A stretch of DNA of 64,000 nt from Brevundimonas nasdae (GCF_016654005.1 NZ_JAEPWN010000006.1:186001-250000); one strand, 5' to 3'. Shown: positions 43,601 through 52,660, counted from the stretch's first letter. Made by a program: numbers and translations. Notes: generated by a model not told the origin, from the letters alone.

Positions 43601-44190
43601 AAATCGCTCCATGCCAGTTCGACGGCGAAATGGGCGTAGGCGCGGCCCACCGGACCGTCGGCGTCGTTCAGGGCGTAGCGGGCCAGGTCCTCGCGTGCGG
43701 CGTGGGACAGGGCCAGGGCCGCCTGATCCTCCAGCACCTCGAACCCCGGCGCGACCCCGGCCTCCAGCGGGAACCGCCGCAGCAGCTTCTCGCAGAAGGC
43801 GTGGATGGTCTGGATCTTCAGCCCGCCAGGCGTCTCCAGCGCGCGGGCGAACAGGACACGGGCCTCGGACAGTTCGGCGTCGGTCAGGCTGGCGGGATCG
43901 CGCCCGTCCAGTTTCGCCAGATCGGCGGCTAACGCCCTGTCGTTGGCGACCGCCCATTCGCCCAGCCGTTCGAACAGCCGCGCCTGCATCTCGGCGGCGG
44001 CGGCCTTGGTGTAGGTGACGCACAGGATTTCCCCGGGCCGCACCCGTTTCAGCAGCAGGCGCGCCACGCGGCTGACCAGGGTGGTGGTCTTGCCCGAGCC
44101 GGCGTTGGCGGTGACGAAGACCGACAGGCCGGGGTCGGCGGCGGTCGCCTGATGGGCGCGGGCCATATCCATTGGGGACAGATCGGTCAT
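40687..44190 (-). CDS. addA: Double-strand break repair helicase-nuclease AddA
   Basis: 1167 residues from the ATG at 44190 (MTDLSPMDMARAHQATAADP). The UvrD-like helicase motifs are FVTANAGSGKTTTLVSRVA (Walker A), ILCVTYTKAAAAEMQARL, HVLIDEAQDTAPDQW and FAVGDEKQSIYSFQGAKP. The C-terminal RecB-type nuclease domain has VLVVDYKTNRPAP. It is the motor and one of two nucleases of AddAB, which processes broken ends for RecA in recombination. Its start overlaps the addB stop (ATGA). Alphaproteobacterial AddA/AddB are diverged from the Bacillus pair but keep both nuclease motifs. Confidence 0.95.
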   Translation of the reverse strand: MTDLSPMDMARAHQATAADPGLSVFVTANAGSGKTTTLVSRVARLLLKRVRPGEILCVTYTKAAAAEMQARLFERLGEWAVANDRALAADLAKLDGRDPASLTDAELSEARVLFARALETPGGLKIQTIHAFCEKLLRRFPLEAGVAPGFEVLEDQAALALSHAAREDLARYALNDADGPVGRAYAHFAVELAWSDFHSLLDAIEAKREPLLDYLARIDAGTAPGPHELVGVTRDETPAQIEAGFMDWLNPADWLAAAEGFATGGANDKKLAGQMREAVPPATTLAAMTPIFIDSKGVARDKFGTSKAPPGAASYLADVSLKYVSTLDRVRAARVADETEKVLTLARVHAALYEAAKRADGALDFTDLVGRTVELLTKRATAAWVLYKLDGGIEHVLIDEAQDTAPDQWDIVRALTEPFFAGSGAERKDAAIPRTVFAVGDEKQSIYSFQGAKPERLRQEARVYDDLVRAAGADFREVPLDTSFRSTEEVLQFVDAAFDSPGRTRALVGETGEIAIHRPARLQQYGAVDLWPLFEDPATPEREAWNAPVDKEDSRSARKQLAQSLAREIRQQVEAGAAIYDPKQRGVLRPVRYGDFLVLVRRRDATFEEIIRALKTEGVPVAGADRLKLSNHIVFDDLIALARFALFPDDDLSLAEILRSPFCDVADFGPADALYPLADKVGREGRSLWRELQRRAHEHPAWAAARDLMATLIEARDRDPFAFFSAALNRVGPDGRSGRARILDRLGREAEEAIDETLAQVLAAEERGGRDLETCLNLLEQADVEVKREMEGARDEVRVMTVHGSKGLEAPIVILPDTTGKAKPQGPTLMPATLADGSEAWLMCPSSAKSDSTVSAEVRQARVDRTDAESLRLLYVALTRARDRLIVMGRKMSRPKETGYEEGSWWDVIAGTFERLAQDRPDAVQLLDGGRLRFGADPETTPRTALSTAAATAIPAWATTPPPADAAARFAAPSRMEGSIRIPAPSPLAKSSSGGADLGRFRRGDLIHRLLERLPDIAPADRADAAVRLLSRETDLDDAQRAEMIAAAFSVLDDARFAPVFGPGSRAEVALTGSAPGLPSGVSINGRIDRLVVTPERVLVVDYKTNRPAPDAIEAVDAAYVLQAAVYVAVLKRLYPDRPVEAALVWTDGPKLMPIPQAMLEAALSTS

Positions 44191-47100
44191 TCGGACGCCT
44201 CGTCCTCGCCGCCGACGACGTGCCATTCCCAGACGCGCGCCAGATGGTCGTAGTTGCCGCCGAAATTGCCCATGAACTGCGGCGCCACCCATGAGGTGTA
44301 GGGCGTGGCCTCGTCATCAAAGGCGGCGACGCCCAGCTTCAGCCGGTCCAATTCGCGCGCCGCCATCTGGGCTGCGGTCTGGGTGTTGCCGCGCCCCTGA
44401 CGTGAGACGTCGTCCACCTTGCCCGGGTCGCGGCGGCCGGTGACCTTGACGTACAGCAGTTCGGTCGCCTCGGTCGGGGGCGCGTCGAACCCGCCCTCAG
44501 CCAGGATGGCGGCGGTCAGGGTCAGTTGTGGCGCGAACCCCTGCACCACCTGTTTCTGGCTGGGCGTCTGGCCGGTCTTGAAGTCCAGAACCGCCGCCCC
44601 CGTCGCATCCAGTTCGATCCGGTCGGCGCGGGCCGTGACTGTGAAGGGGCCTGCGGGGGCGTCAAAGACGACGGCGCCCGATTGCTCGATCAGCAGGGTC
44701 GCCCCGCGCGCACGCCGTTCCCGCTCGAACCGCTCCAGCCACAGTGCGGCGTTCCGGGCCAGCGGGCGTTCGCGCGCCAGGGCCGCATCCTCGAACCCGG
44801 CGTCGGTCATGGCGGTCATGATGAAGTCGGCGATCTGGTCGGCGCAGTCTTCGGGCAGGACATCGGGCCAGACGCGGACCATCTGTTCGATGGCCTCGTG
44901 GATGGCGTTGCCGCGCGCCATGGCCTCGGCCGAGGCGCCGGGCCGGTCCAGCACCTTCAACTCCAGAATGCGCTGGGCATAGACGGCGTAGGGGTCGCGC
45001 ACCCAGCGCTCGATCCCCGTGACGGGCAGGTTGCGCGGACGGCGGTCCACCGGCGGGGTCGGGGCGGGGCGGCGCGCATAGTCGGGCGTGTCGCGCAAAG
45101 GCGCATCCAGCGCACGGGTCCAGTCGGCGACATGGGCGGGGGCGGAAACGGCGACCGGCGTTTCCGCCGTGTTCGCGCCGCGCGTCAGCATGTCCAGCCG
45201 CCACAGCCAGCGAGAGCGGACGGCGGGTTGCCCCCCGCGCCGTTCGGTGTGGATCAATATGGCCTCGTCGGCGCAGGCGGCCTGAACGAAATCCTGCGCG
45301 CTCTGGCCGATGCGGCGCTCGGGCGGGGGCAGGCCCAGCGCCTTTCGCATGGGGCGCGACAGGAAGGGATCGACCGGCGCGCCCTGCGGCCAGACGCCTT
45401 CCTCCAGCCCGGCCAGGATCATCCGGTCGGCCCGCACCAGACGCGCCTCGATGGCGCCCAGAATACGCAGCGACGGATGGGTCGCCCCGCCCGTGCGCAC
45501 CACGGCGTCGGCCAGCAGCCCCTTGATCAGTTCGACCATGTCCCCGGTTGAGACGGCGCCCAGCGAGGCTCCGCCGGTGATCAGGTTCGACAACAGACCG
45601 GCGGCGCATTCGCCATCCGGCCCGGCCCAGGCGTTCTGACCCGCCAGCGCCTCGATCAACACGGTCAGGGCGCGGGCGGCGGCGTCCAGCGGCGCGTCGG
45701 GGCTGAAGGACGCGCGGGCCGTTGTGATCAGCCTCTCCAGATGATCGGCCAGGGCGCGCGCCTGGGCATGGCGTTTCAGGCGGCCCTCAGACGGCGGGGC
45801 GCCATCGCGGTCTGGCGACAGGGCGCGGTCCAGCTTCCTGTTCAGCCGCGCGAAACTGGCGTGACGCGGGCCGCGCAAGGCCATGTCCTCGAAGGCTACG
45901 ACAGCGCGGGCGGCGTCGATTTCTCCAAGGTCCAACTGGACCAGCGGATGCTTCAGCAGGCCCAGCAGCACCTGCGGATCGGTCGGGGCGGCGATCCAGC
46001 GCGCGCACAGTTCGACCAGCACGCCCCCAGGCATCCGGTTCAGCGGCTGACCGGCCGAGGCGTCAGGCACCACGCCCCAGCGTTCCAGACGCGTGGCGAC
46101 GCGGCGGCCCAGACCCTGATCCGGCGTGACCAGGGCGCAGGTCTTGCCGGGCGTCTCCAGCGTCTCGCGCATCATCAGGGCGATGGCGGCGGCGGTCTCT
46201 TCGTCATGCCGCAGGTTCAGGACCGACAGGCCCTGCAGCCCCTCGGCGATGGGGTCGGCGGCGCGGCCCGCCTCCACCGCACGGGCGCGGATGTCGCGGA
46301 TGGCCTCGCGCCAGTCTCCGGTCGCGTCGGCGGGGCGCAGGGCTTCGTTCAACAGGCGCTGGCGGGCCAGACCGCGCTGCTCCGTCTGGGACGCGACCGG
46401 CGGCTGGAACCACGGGCGCACGGCGTGACGGTCGATGCCGTGGCGCTCCAAGAGGCGTTTCAGGGCGCGCTGGGGGTGTTGCTCGTTCTCTTCGTCGATC
46501 TGGTCCCAGACGCGGTCGTCCAGATCAAGATCAAGCCCCGGCAGGACCACGCAGCCCAGAGGCGCGCGGGCCACGGCGCCCAGAACGTCGGCGGCGGCGG
46601 GCACGGTGCCGGTCGATCCGGCGGCGATGACCGGCTGGCTGGGGGGATGGGCGTCCCACAGGTCGGCCAGACGGCGCAGCAGAGTGGCGCGCCGCCACGC
46701 CGGATCGACCAGACCCAGTTCGGCCAAACGCTTCGGCCAGGCGATGACGCCCAGGCTCAGGAATTCGGCGGACCGCTCCCAGTGTTCGGCCATTTCGCCG
46801 TCGACCAGTTTGGCGACCCGTTCGGGATCGGGAACCTCTTCCAACTGGCAGGAATCGAGGAAGCCGCCCAGGGCGTCCGCCAGATCCAGCGCCCGCATCG
46901 GCGTCAGATCGCTGTCGAACTGCTCCACGATCATCCGCGCCATCTCGAACCGGCGCGTCAGGGGGGCGATGGCGGGCGCAAGGTCCAGGCCCAGGGCGCC
47001 GGGTGTGAAGGGCGGCTCGTCCTCCTCCAGATCGCCCAGAGGCCGCACCTGCGGCAGCAGCACGGGCCGCCCGTCCGCCAGCTTGGACAGCGCCCCGGTG

Positions 47101-47276
47101 AAGGCCCGCGCCGCCCGGCGGTTGGGCAGCAGTATGGTCGCGTCCGACAGGGTCTCGGGCGGCAGTTCGCCCAGCCACGCCAGCACCCCCGCCGCCAGGT
47201 CTTCGAGGAAGGGCCTATGCGCCGGAATGACGCGCCAGCGAGGGCCAGGCCCGCCGAAGGGATCGAACGCGGTCAC
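44187..47276 (-). CDS. addB: Double-strand break repair protein AddB
   Basis: 1029 residues starting with GTG at 47276. The N-terminal part is an inactivated helicase-like domain. The C-terminal RecB-like nuclease has DRIELDATGAAVLDFKTGQT (metal ligands in the D-x-K motif). GNAIHEAIEQMV precedes it, as in PD-(D/E)XK nucleases. In the alphaproteobacterial group AddB lacks the iron-sulfur cluster cysteines typical of Bacillus, and I see no four-cysteine set. It pairs with AddA to resect double-strand breaks. Its start overlaps the murU stop (GTGA). Confidence 0.93.
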   Translation of the reverse strand: MTAFDPFGGPGPRWRVIPAHRPFLEDLAAGVLAWLGELPPETLSDATILLPNRRAARAFTGALSKLADGRPVLLPQVRPLGDLEEDEPPFTPGALGLDLAPAIAPLTRRFEMARMIVEQFDSDLTPMRALDLADALGGFLDSCQLEEVPDPERVAKLVDGEMAEHWERSAEFLSLGVIAWPKRLAELGLVDPAWRRATLLRRLADLWDAHPPSQPVIAAGSTGTVPAAADVLGAVARAPLGCVVLPGLDLDLDDRVWDQIDEENEQHPQRALKRLLERHGIDRHAVRPWFQPPVASQTEQRGLARQRLLNEALRPADATGDWREAIRDIRARAVEAGRAADPIAEGLQGLSVLNLRHDEETAAAIALMMRETLETPGKTCALVTPDQGLGRRVATRLERWGVVPDASAGQPLNRMPGGVLVELCARWIAAPTDPQVLLGLLKHPLVQLDLGEIDAARAVVAFEDMALRGPRHASFARLNRKLDRALSPDRDGAPPSEGRLKRHAQARALADHLERLITTARASFSPDAPLDAAARALTVLIEALAGQNAWAGPDGECAAGLLSNLITGGASLGAVSTGDMVELIKGLLADAVVRTGGATHPSLRILGAIEARLVRADRMILAGLEEGVWPQGAPVDPFLSRPMRKALGLPPPERRIGQSAQDFVQAACADEAILIHTERRGGQPAVRSRWLWRLDMLTRGANTAETPVAVSAPAHVADWTRALDAPLRDTPDYARRPAPTPPVDRRPRNLPVTGIERWVRDPYAVYAQRILELKVLDRPGASAEAMARGNAIHEAIEQMVRVWPDVLPEDCADQIADFIMTAMTDAGFEDAALARERPLARNAALWLERFERERRARGATLLIEQSGAVVFDAPAGPFTVTARADRIELDATGAAVLDFKTGQTPSQKQVVQGFAPQLTLTAAILAEGGFDAPPTEATELLYVKVTGRRDPGKVDDVSRQGRGNTQTAAQMAARELDRLKLGVAAFDDEATPYTSWVAPQFMGNFGGNYDHLARVWEWHVVGGEDEASE

Positions 47277-47989
47277 GCCGCTCCCGCCAGTTTCGCCTCG
47301 GCCTCATCGCGCGCCTGCGGGTCGCCGACGTGCATCCAGTCGCCGTCCAGCACGCAGCCGAACAGGCGGCCTTCAGCCGCCGATCTGCGCCACAGGGGGC
47401 TCAGCGAGAAAGCGCCGTCGGGGCCCTGGTCGGCGTATCCGGGCCGGGTGATGTGGACCCCCATATAGGCGAAGGGGGCGGACGGGGCGTCGCCGCGGAA
47501 GGTCAGTCGGCCGTCATCGGCCAGAAAGAAGTCGCCACCACCCTCGAAACCGATGGAGCCCTCGCGCCGGGCCAGCAGCAGGGCGGCGTCCATCGTCTCA
47601 GGGTCCCAAAGGCGGACGAGGTCGCCAAGAGCGTCGCCACGGTCGATCCAGACGCTGTCGATATTGGCGACGAAGACCGGATCATCGCCCAGCAGGGCAT
47701 GAGCTTTCTTCAACCCGCCGCCGGTCTCAAGCAGTTCGGCGCGTTCGTCGGAGATGACGATCTGCGGCTCTCGGCTACGCGCCGCCAGATGCTGCTCCAG
47801 CCGCTCGGCGAACCAGTGGACATTGACCACGGCCCCGGTCACGCCCGCATCGGCCAGCCGATCCAGCACATGGTCGATCAGGGCGCGGCCCTGCACCTCG
47901 ACCAGGGCCTTGGGCCGGTCATTGGTCAGCGGACGCATCCGCGTGCCCAGTCCCGCGGCCAACACCATCGCCTTTGTCGGAGCCTTCAT
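47273..47989 (-). CDS. murU: N-acetylmuramate-1-phosphate uridylyltransferase
   Basis: 238 residues from the ATG at 47989 (MKAPTKAMVLAAGLGTRMRP). The nucleotidyltransferase signature is LAAGLGTRMRPLTNDRPKAL with the NTP-binding lysine, and NIDSVWIDRG carries the metal-binding aspartate. In MurU-type enzymes UTP and MurNAc-1-phosphate give UDP-MurNAc in the cell-wall recycling route that bypasses fosfomycin-sensitive MurA. The adjacent AmgK-like kinase supports this over a generic sugar nucleotidyltransferase. The start overlaps the amgK stop (ATGA), and its stop overlaps addB. Confidence 0.88.
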   Translation of the reverse strand: MKAPTKAMVLAAGLGTRMRPLTNDRPKALVEVQGRALIDHVLDRLADAGVTGAVVNVHWFAERLEQHLAARSREPQIVISDERAELLETGGGLKKAHALLGDDPVFVANIDSVWIDRGDALGDLVRLWDPETMDAALLLARREGSIGFEGGGDFFLADDGRLTFRGDAPSAPFAYMGVHITRPGYADQGPDGAFSLSPLWRRSAAEGRLFGCVLDGDWMHVGDPQARDEAEAKLAGAA

Positions 47990-49083
47990 GCGCGGACCTC
48001 GGCTGGAACATGGCGGTCGAACCAGCGGGCGACGGGCGCCAGGGCGGGTTGTTCCAGATTGGCGTTCAGATGCCGCCACATGCGCGGCAGGAACTGGCGG
48101 TAGCGCGGCTTGCCGTCGCGGGCGATCAGGCGGGCGAAGATGCCGATGATCCGCGCCTGATTCAGCGCCGCGAGACCGGCGTAATCGGCCATGAAGGCCG
48201 CACGGTCCACATCGGGGCGCAGGGCGAAATAATGGTCCAGAGCCTCAGCCTCCAGCGCGGGCGCGACATCGCGCCGGGCGTCCTGAAGCAGGGAGTGCAG
48301 ATCCCATGACGGGTGGGCGCGCACCGCGTCCTGGAAGTCTATCATGCCGACGCGGGCGGCGCCCTGACGCTCGGGCAGCCAGATCAGGTTCTCGGCATGA
48401 TAGTCGCGGTGCGCCATGACCGAGGCGCCCGCTGCGCCGGAAGCCACGATAGGCGCCCAGGCTGCGCGCCAGTCGGCGATGGCGGCGGCGTCGAACGACA
48501 CCCGGTCATCGAGTTTCGGCAGCCATTCGACGAACAGGTCCGCGCCGCCCTGCAACGCCGTCTCGTCATAGGTCAGCAGCGGCCATTCGCCTGCCGGACC
48601 CTGCAGGATTTCGGGCGGATTTCCGGCTTCGTGCAGGACCGCCAGGGCCTCGATGGCGGCCAGATAAAGCGACGTCTCGTCGGCGCCGTCTTCGATCACG
48701 CGGGCGAACAGGGCGTCGCCGAAATCCTCCAGCACCGCCAGACCGTTCGGCGCGTCCAGCGCCGGGATTTCGGGGGCGGACAGGCTCAGGCGTTTCAGAT
48801 GGGCGGCGACGGCGGCGAAGGCCTCGATACGACCGGCGGACAGACGGGCGACGGCGTTCCAGCCCGCAGCGCGACGCTGATCCGGCGTCCATGACGGATC
48901 GCACGGCGGGCTTTCGGCGGCAGGCGCCTGGTCCATCAGCATCAGGGTCGGGCCGTCAGCCGGGATCAGCCGCTCGTACCGGCGCGTCGAGGCGTCCCCG
49001 GCCAGAGGCTGGCGCACAGCGTCGGACAGGCCGGCGGTCTTCAGAAAGTCGATGCGGAGGGTTTCGCGGTCAGAGACGGACAT
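47986..49083 (-). CDS. amgK: N-acetylmuramate/N-acetylglucosamine kinase AmgK-like
   Basis: 365 residues. It is an aminoglycoside phosphotransferase-like kinase: VMAHRDYHAENLIWLP holds the catalytic loop (HxDxHxxN) and GMIDFQDAVRAHP the metal-binding DFQ. The N-terminal lobe keeps LAGDASTRRYERL. AmgK phosphorylates MurNAc or GlcNAc at the anomeric carbon, and the partner MurU then activates it, rescuing cell-wall sugars from turnover. The direct adjacency to murU is strong support. The start overlaps tsaE by 14 bases, so translation is coupled. Confidence 0.88.
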   Translation of the reverse strand: MSVSDRETLRIDFLKTAGLSDAVRQPLAGDASTRRYERLIPADGPTLMLMDQAPAAESPPCDPSWTPDQRRAAGWNAVARLSAGRIEAFAAVAAHLKRLSLSAPEIPALDAPNGLAVLEDFGDALFARVIEDGADETSLYLAAIEALAVLHEAGNPPEILQGPAGEWPLLTYDETALQGGADLFVEWLPKLDDRVSFDAAAIADWRAAWAPIVASGAAGASVMAHRDYHAENLIWLPERQGAARVGMIDFQDAVRAHPSWDLHSLLQDARRDVAPALEAEALDHYFALRPDVDRAAFMADYAGLAALNQARIIGIFARLIARDGKPRYRQFLPRMWRHLNANLEQPALAPVARWFDRHVPAEVRA

Positions 49084-49528
49084 GGTCGATCAAGGCTTCC
49101 CACCGGCCTGCGCCGGAAACGGTCGCAAGGCGGCCTTCGCCGTCCTCTGCGATGACAAGGGTCAGGCGGTCGGGACCCAGGAACCGCTCGGGCGCTTCGC
49201 CCAGACGTTCGGGCCATTCGATGACGGCGCAGCCTTCGTCCAGCGCCTCGTCCAGACCGATCTCGAAGGCCTCTTCGGGCCGGGTCAGGCGGTACAGGTC
49301 GAAATGGGCGACGGGCGGGTCGCTCTCATAGAACTGGACCAGGGTGAAGGTGGGCGACGGCACGTCCTCGTCCGGCGTGGTCAGGGCGCGGATCAGGCCG
49401 CGCGCCAGCGTCGACTTGCCCATGCCCAGCGGTCCGTACAGCAGGACGCTGTCGCCGGGGGCGAGCAGGGGGGCGATGGCCTGACCCAGGCGGGTGGTGG
49501 CCTCGGCGTCGGGCAGTTCAATCTTCAT
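49070..49528 (-). CDS. tsaE: tRNA threonylcarbamoyladenosine biosynthesis ATPase TsaE
   Basis: 152 residues. The Walker A motif is LLYGPLGMGKSTLARGLIRA. The downstream SPTFTLVQFYESDPPVAHFD and LYRLTRPEEAFEIGLDEAL are TsaE hallmarks, as is VIEWPERLGE. It is the ATPase that drives the TsaB-TsaD complex to make t6A37 in ANN-decoding tRNAs. It overlaps the stop of the acyltransferase gene (ATGA) and amgK on its other side. In many alphaproteobacteria tsaE is followed by amgK-murU, as here. Confidence 0.93.
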   Translation of the reverse strand: MKIELPDAEATTRLGQAIAPLLAPGDSVLLYGPLGMGKSTLARGLIRALTTPDEDVPSPTFTLVQFYESDPPVAHFDLYRLTRPEEAFEIGLDEALDEGCAVIEWPERLGEAPERFLGPDRLTLVIAEDGEGRLATVSGAGRWEALIDHVRL

Positions 49529-50382
49529 GCAAACACCGCGTCATGATCGGCGGCCAGGGTCCGTTCGGTGAAATGTTTCAGGACTTCAGTCGCTTTTGCA
49601 GCGTCCACATCCAGCCGTTCAGCCGGGATGGGCAGGCCGACATCAACGCCGAAATCCTTGCCCTCCTTGTTCAGCAGTTCGTGGAACAGGGTCACGTCGC
49701 GCAGTTCCTGCGAGAAGCGGTCGAAGGTGTGGAACAAGCGGCTGTAGGGCCCCGTGACGTGCATGGGCGTGACGGGCGCATCGTATTTCCGCGCCATGGA
49801 GGCGGCGGTCGGCGCCCATTCGGGGTCGGTGATCAGACCATCCTCGCCCACCCGCGCCAGACGCCCGGCGGGGAACATGACCACGCAGCGTTCGGCCTCA
49901 AAGGCTTCTTTCGCCGCGTTCAGGGTGGCGCGGGTCTTTTCGCGGGTGCGTTTCTCATGGACCCATTCGACGGGGATGATAGTCTCATCCAGGCGCGGCG
50001 AGACGCGGATCGCATCGGCGTTGGCGAAGAAGATCATGTCGCTGCGCCTCTGCTTGATCGCGTCATAGACAGCGACCCCGTCGGCGATCCCGGTCGGGTG
50101 GTTGCACACCACGATGCAGCGCCCCGTGGCGGGCAGACGGTCCAGATTGGTCGTCGTCACCTTCAGCCTCAGTAGGTCCGACACATAGTCGAAGGTCCCG
50201 GCCCCCGACAGGGGCCGAATGGCGTCCGCCATCCGCACCGCCGCCCCATAGCCCAGCACCCCGTAAAGGGCGGGCCGCACGACCGGCCACAAGGGCGATG
50301 CGGTCAAACGCGGCGCACGCTCGGCGATCAGCACATCGACAATGTGCGGCTGGCGTCTGGCGGGGGGCGAAGCGGAATCCAT
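49525..50382 (-). CDS. Lysophospholipid acyltransferase-like (PlsC/GPAT superfamily)
   Basis: 285 residues from the ATG at 50382 (MDSASPPARRQPHIVDVLIA). The frame continues upstream through the antisense of the S9 peptidase gene, which is not coding. The acyltransferase motifs are VVCNHPTGIADG (an NH-x-D-type catalytic block), a following EWVHEKRTREKTR and VVMFPAGRLARV. The family transfers acyl groups from acyl-CoA or acyl-ACP to lysolipids or ornithine-type lipids. The exact substrate is unknown. It is the first gene of the tightly overlapping operon and is divergent from the S9 peptidase gene, with about 110 bases between their starts. Confidence 0.8.
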   Translation of the reverse strand: MDSASPPARRQPHIVDVLIAERAPRLTASPLWPVVRPALYGVLGYGAAVRMADAIRPLSGAGTFDYVSDLLRLKVTTTNLDRLPATGRCIVVCNHPTGIADGVAVYDAIKQRRSDMIFFANADAIRVSPRLDETIIPVEWVHEKRTREKTRATLNAAKEAFEAERCVVMFPAGRLARVGEDGLITDPEWAPTAASMARKYDAPVTPMHVTGPYSRLFHTFDRFSQELRDVTLFHELLNKEGKDFGVDVGLPIPAERLDVDAAKATEVLKHFTERTLAADHDAVFA

Positions 50383-50490
50383 GGAAGATCGCTTGTCGCC
50401 GGTTCGCGTGATGCGGGCAAGCGCGGACCGCTTTCGCGCCACGAACTGTGGTGCTACCCCTCGCGGCAACTGTTTTGCGAGGAAGGCCCC

Positions 50491-52602
50491 ATGCATCACC
50501 GCTCCCTGTTGTCCGCCGCCTGTGCGGCTGTTGCCCTGATGGCCGCTGCGCCCGCCCTGGCGCAGGTGCCGCCTGCGCCCGTTCCGGCGGCCCCCGCCGC
50601 CCCGAACGCCTTCACCTATCAGGACATGATCTCGGCCAACCGGCTGGGTGATCCGCAGGTGTCGCCGGACGGGCGCTATGTCGTCTATTCGGTGACGACC
50701 ACGGATGTGGCGGCCAACAGCCGTTCGGGCAGCCTTTGGATTCTGGATCTGAACGCGCCCGATCAGGCGCCGCGCCGTCTGGCCATCTCGGACCAGAAGG
50801 CCAACACCGCCCGCTGGGGCGGCGACGGCAATCTGTATTTCCTGTCGGACAAGTCGGGCTCCAGCCAGGTGTGGCGCGTCGCCTCGCCCACGGCGGCTGC
50901 GGTTCAGGTGACGGACCTGCCGACCGATGTGAACGCCTATCGCGTCAGCCCCACGGGCGACAAGGTGGCGGTGTCCCTGGCCGTCTATCCGAACGCCGCC
51001 GACCTGAACGCCTCGGTCGCGCACGGCAAGGAAGTCGCCGAGCAAAAGACCACCGGCCAGGTCTATGACCGCATGTTCGTGCGTCACTGGGACACCTGGA
51101 GCGACCACACCCAGAACCACCTGTTTGTCCAGTCGATCGGCCGCGACGGCCGGGCGACCGGAACCCCGGCCTGGGTCACCAAGGGCTTTGACGGCGACAC
51201 CCCCTCCAAGCCGTTCGGCGACGAGAGCGAGTTCGTCTTCACCCCCGCAGGCGACTCCATCGTGTTCTCGGCCCGCGTCGCTGGCCACAGCGAGCCGTGG
51301 AGCACCAACTTCGACCTGTTCAAGACCAACGGCCTGACCGGCGACGGACAGTTCACCAACCTGACCGAAGACAACCTGGCCTGGGACACCGGCCCGGTCT
51401 TCTCGCCGGACGGCAAGACCCTGGCCTATCGCGCCATGGCCCGTCCGGGCTTCGAGGCTGACCGCTATCAGATCGTGCTGATGGACGTGGCCACGGGCCA
51501 GAAGCGTCAGATCGCCGCCAACTGGGATCGCTCGGCCGACACCCTGCAATGGTCGCGCGACGGGCGCACCCTGTACACGACCGCGGGCGATGTCGGTTCG
51601 ACCAAGCTGTTCTCGGTCGATGTCGGCAACGGCACGGTGGTTCCCCTGACGGGCGCAGGCCATGTCTCGGCCTTCCAGCAGACGCCGTCGGGCTTCGTCT
51701 TCGCCCAGGACACCCTGCGCGAGCCGGGTGACCTCTATTTCAAGACCTTCCGGGGGCGCGAAATGCCGCGCCGCCTGACCAACGCCAACCCGTCCTTCGC
51801 CCAGAAGGCGTTCGGCGAATATGAGCAGTTCAACTTCCCCGGCTGGAACAACGAGACGGTCCACGGCTATGTCATCAAGCCGGTCGGCTATGTCGAAGGC
51901 CAGAAATATCCGGTCGCCTTCCTGATCCATGGCGGACCGCAGGGCTCGTTCGGCGACGGCTGGTCCTATCGCTGGAACCCCGAGACCTATGCAGGCGCGG
52001 GCTATGCGGTGGTGATGATCGATTTCCACGGCTCGACCGGCTACGGCCAGGCCTTCACCGACGCGATCAGCCAGCACTGGGGCGACCGCCCGCTGGAGGA
52101 CCTGCAGAAGGGCTGGGCCGCAGCCCAGGCCAAATACAGCTTCCTGGATGGTCAGAACGCCTGCGCCCTGGGCGCCTCGTACGGCGGCTATATGATCAAC
52201 TGGATCGCGGGCAACTGGCCTGACGGCTTCAAGTGCCTGGTCAACCACGACGGCGTCTTCGACACCTTCGGCATGGGCTATTCGTCTGAGGAACTGTGGT
52301 TCACCGAGTGGGAATACGGCGGCACGCCGTGGGAAAATCCCGCAGGCTATCAGAAGTTCAACCCGGCCAACCACGTCCAGAACTGGAAGACGCCGATGCT
52401 GGTGGTCCAGGGCGACCGCGACTTCCGCATCCCGACCGCCCAGGGCCTGTCGACCTTCACGGCGCTGCAGCGTCGCGGCATCGACAGCCGCCTGATCGTC
52501 TTCCCCAACGAGAACCACTGGGTGCTGAAGCCGGCCAACAGCCTGCAATGGCACAACGAGGTGTTCGGCTGGCTGAACAAATATCTGGCCCCAGCCAAAT
52601 AG
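50491..52602 (+). CDS. S9-family prolyl oligopeptidase-like peptidase, exported
   Basis: 703 residues from the ATG at 50491, with GAGGAAGG upstream. A Sec signal peptide (SLLSAACAAVALMAAAPALAQ) is followed by a seven-bladed beta-propeller (about residues 50-400, with repeated SPDGR-like strands) and an alpha/beta hydrolase domain. Catalytic residues: serine in GASYGGYMINW, aspartate in VVQGDRDFRIPTAQ, and histidine in NENHWVLKP. It is probably periplasmic or secreted and cleaves short peptides, as dipeptidyl peptidase/acylaminoacyl peptidase members do. A strong terminator follows. It is divergent from the acyltransferase-tsaE operon. Confidence 0.9.
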   Translation: MHHRSLLSAACAAVALMAAAPALAQVPPAPVPAAPAAPNAFTYQDMISANRLGDPQVSPDGRYVVYSVTTTDVAANSRSGSLWILDLNAPDQAPRRLAISDQKANTARWGGDGNLYFLSDKSGSSQVWRVASPTAAAVQVTDLPTDVNAYRVSPTGDKVAVSLAVYPNAADLNASVAHGKEVAEQKTTGQVYDRMFVRHWDTWSDHTQNHLFVQSIGRDGRATGTPAWVTKGFDGDTPSKPFGDESEFVFTPAGDSIVFSARVAGHSEPWSTNFDLFKTNGLTGDGQFTNLTEDNLAWDTGPVFSPDGKTLAYRAMARPGFEADRYQIVLMDVATGQKRQIAANWDRSADTLQWSRDGRTLYTTAGDVGSTKLFSVDVGNGTVVPLTGAGHVSAFQQTPSGFVFAQDTLREPGDLYFKTFRGREMPRRLTNANPSFAQKAFGEYEQFNFPGWNNETVHGYVIKPVGYVEGQKYPVAFLIHGGPQGSFGDGWSYRWNPETYAGAGYAVVMIDFHGSTGYGQAFTDAISQHWGDRPLEDLQKGWAAAQAKYSFLDGQNACALGASYGGYMINWIAGNWPDGFKCLVNHDGVFDTFGMGYSSEELWFTEWEYGGTPWENPAGYQKFNPANHVQNWKTPMLVVQGDRDFRIPTAQGLSTFTALQRRGIDSRLIVFPNENHWVLKPANSLQWHNEVFGWLNKYLAPAK

Positions 52603-52626
52603 GCCGGAAGATCGGATCGAAAATTG

Positions 52627-52660
52627 AGGGGCGCGGTCGAAAGGCTGCGCCCCTTTTCTT
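52627..52660 (+). terminator. Intrinsic terminator of the S9 peptidase gene
   Basis: An 8-bp stem AGGGGCGC pairs with GCGCCCCT around a 12-base loop and is followed by TTTTCTTT. Confidence 0.75.

Noticed and set aside
45741..47468. 575-codon plus-strand frame opposite addB
   Set aside because: Antisense to AddB and murU, with composition of a GC-driven false frame and no recognised domain.
49525..52554. 1009-codon minus-strand open frame
   Set aside because: Everything upstream of 50382 is antisense to the S9 peptidase gene. The acyltransferase homology starts at 50382.
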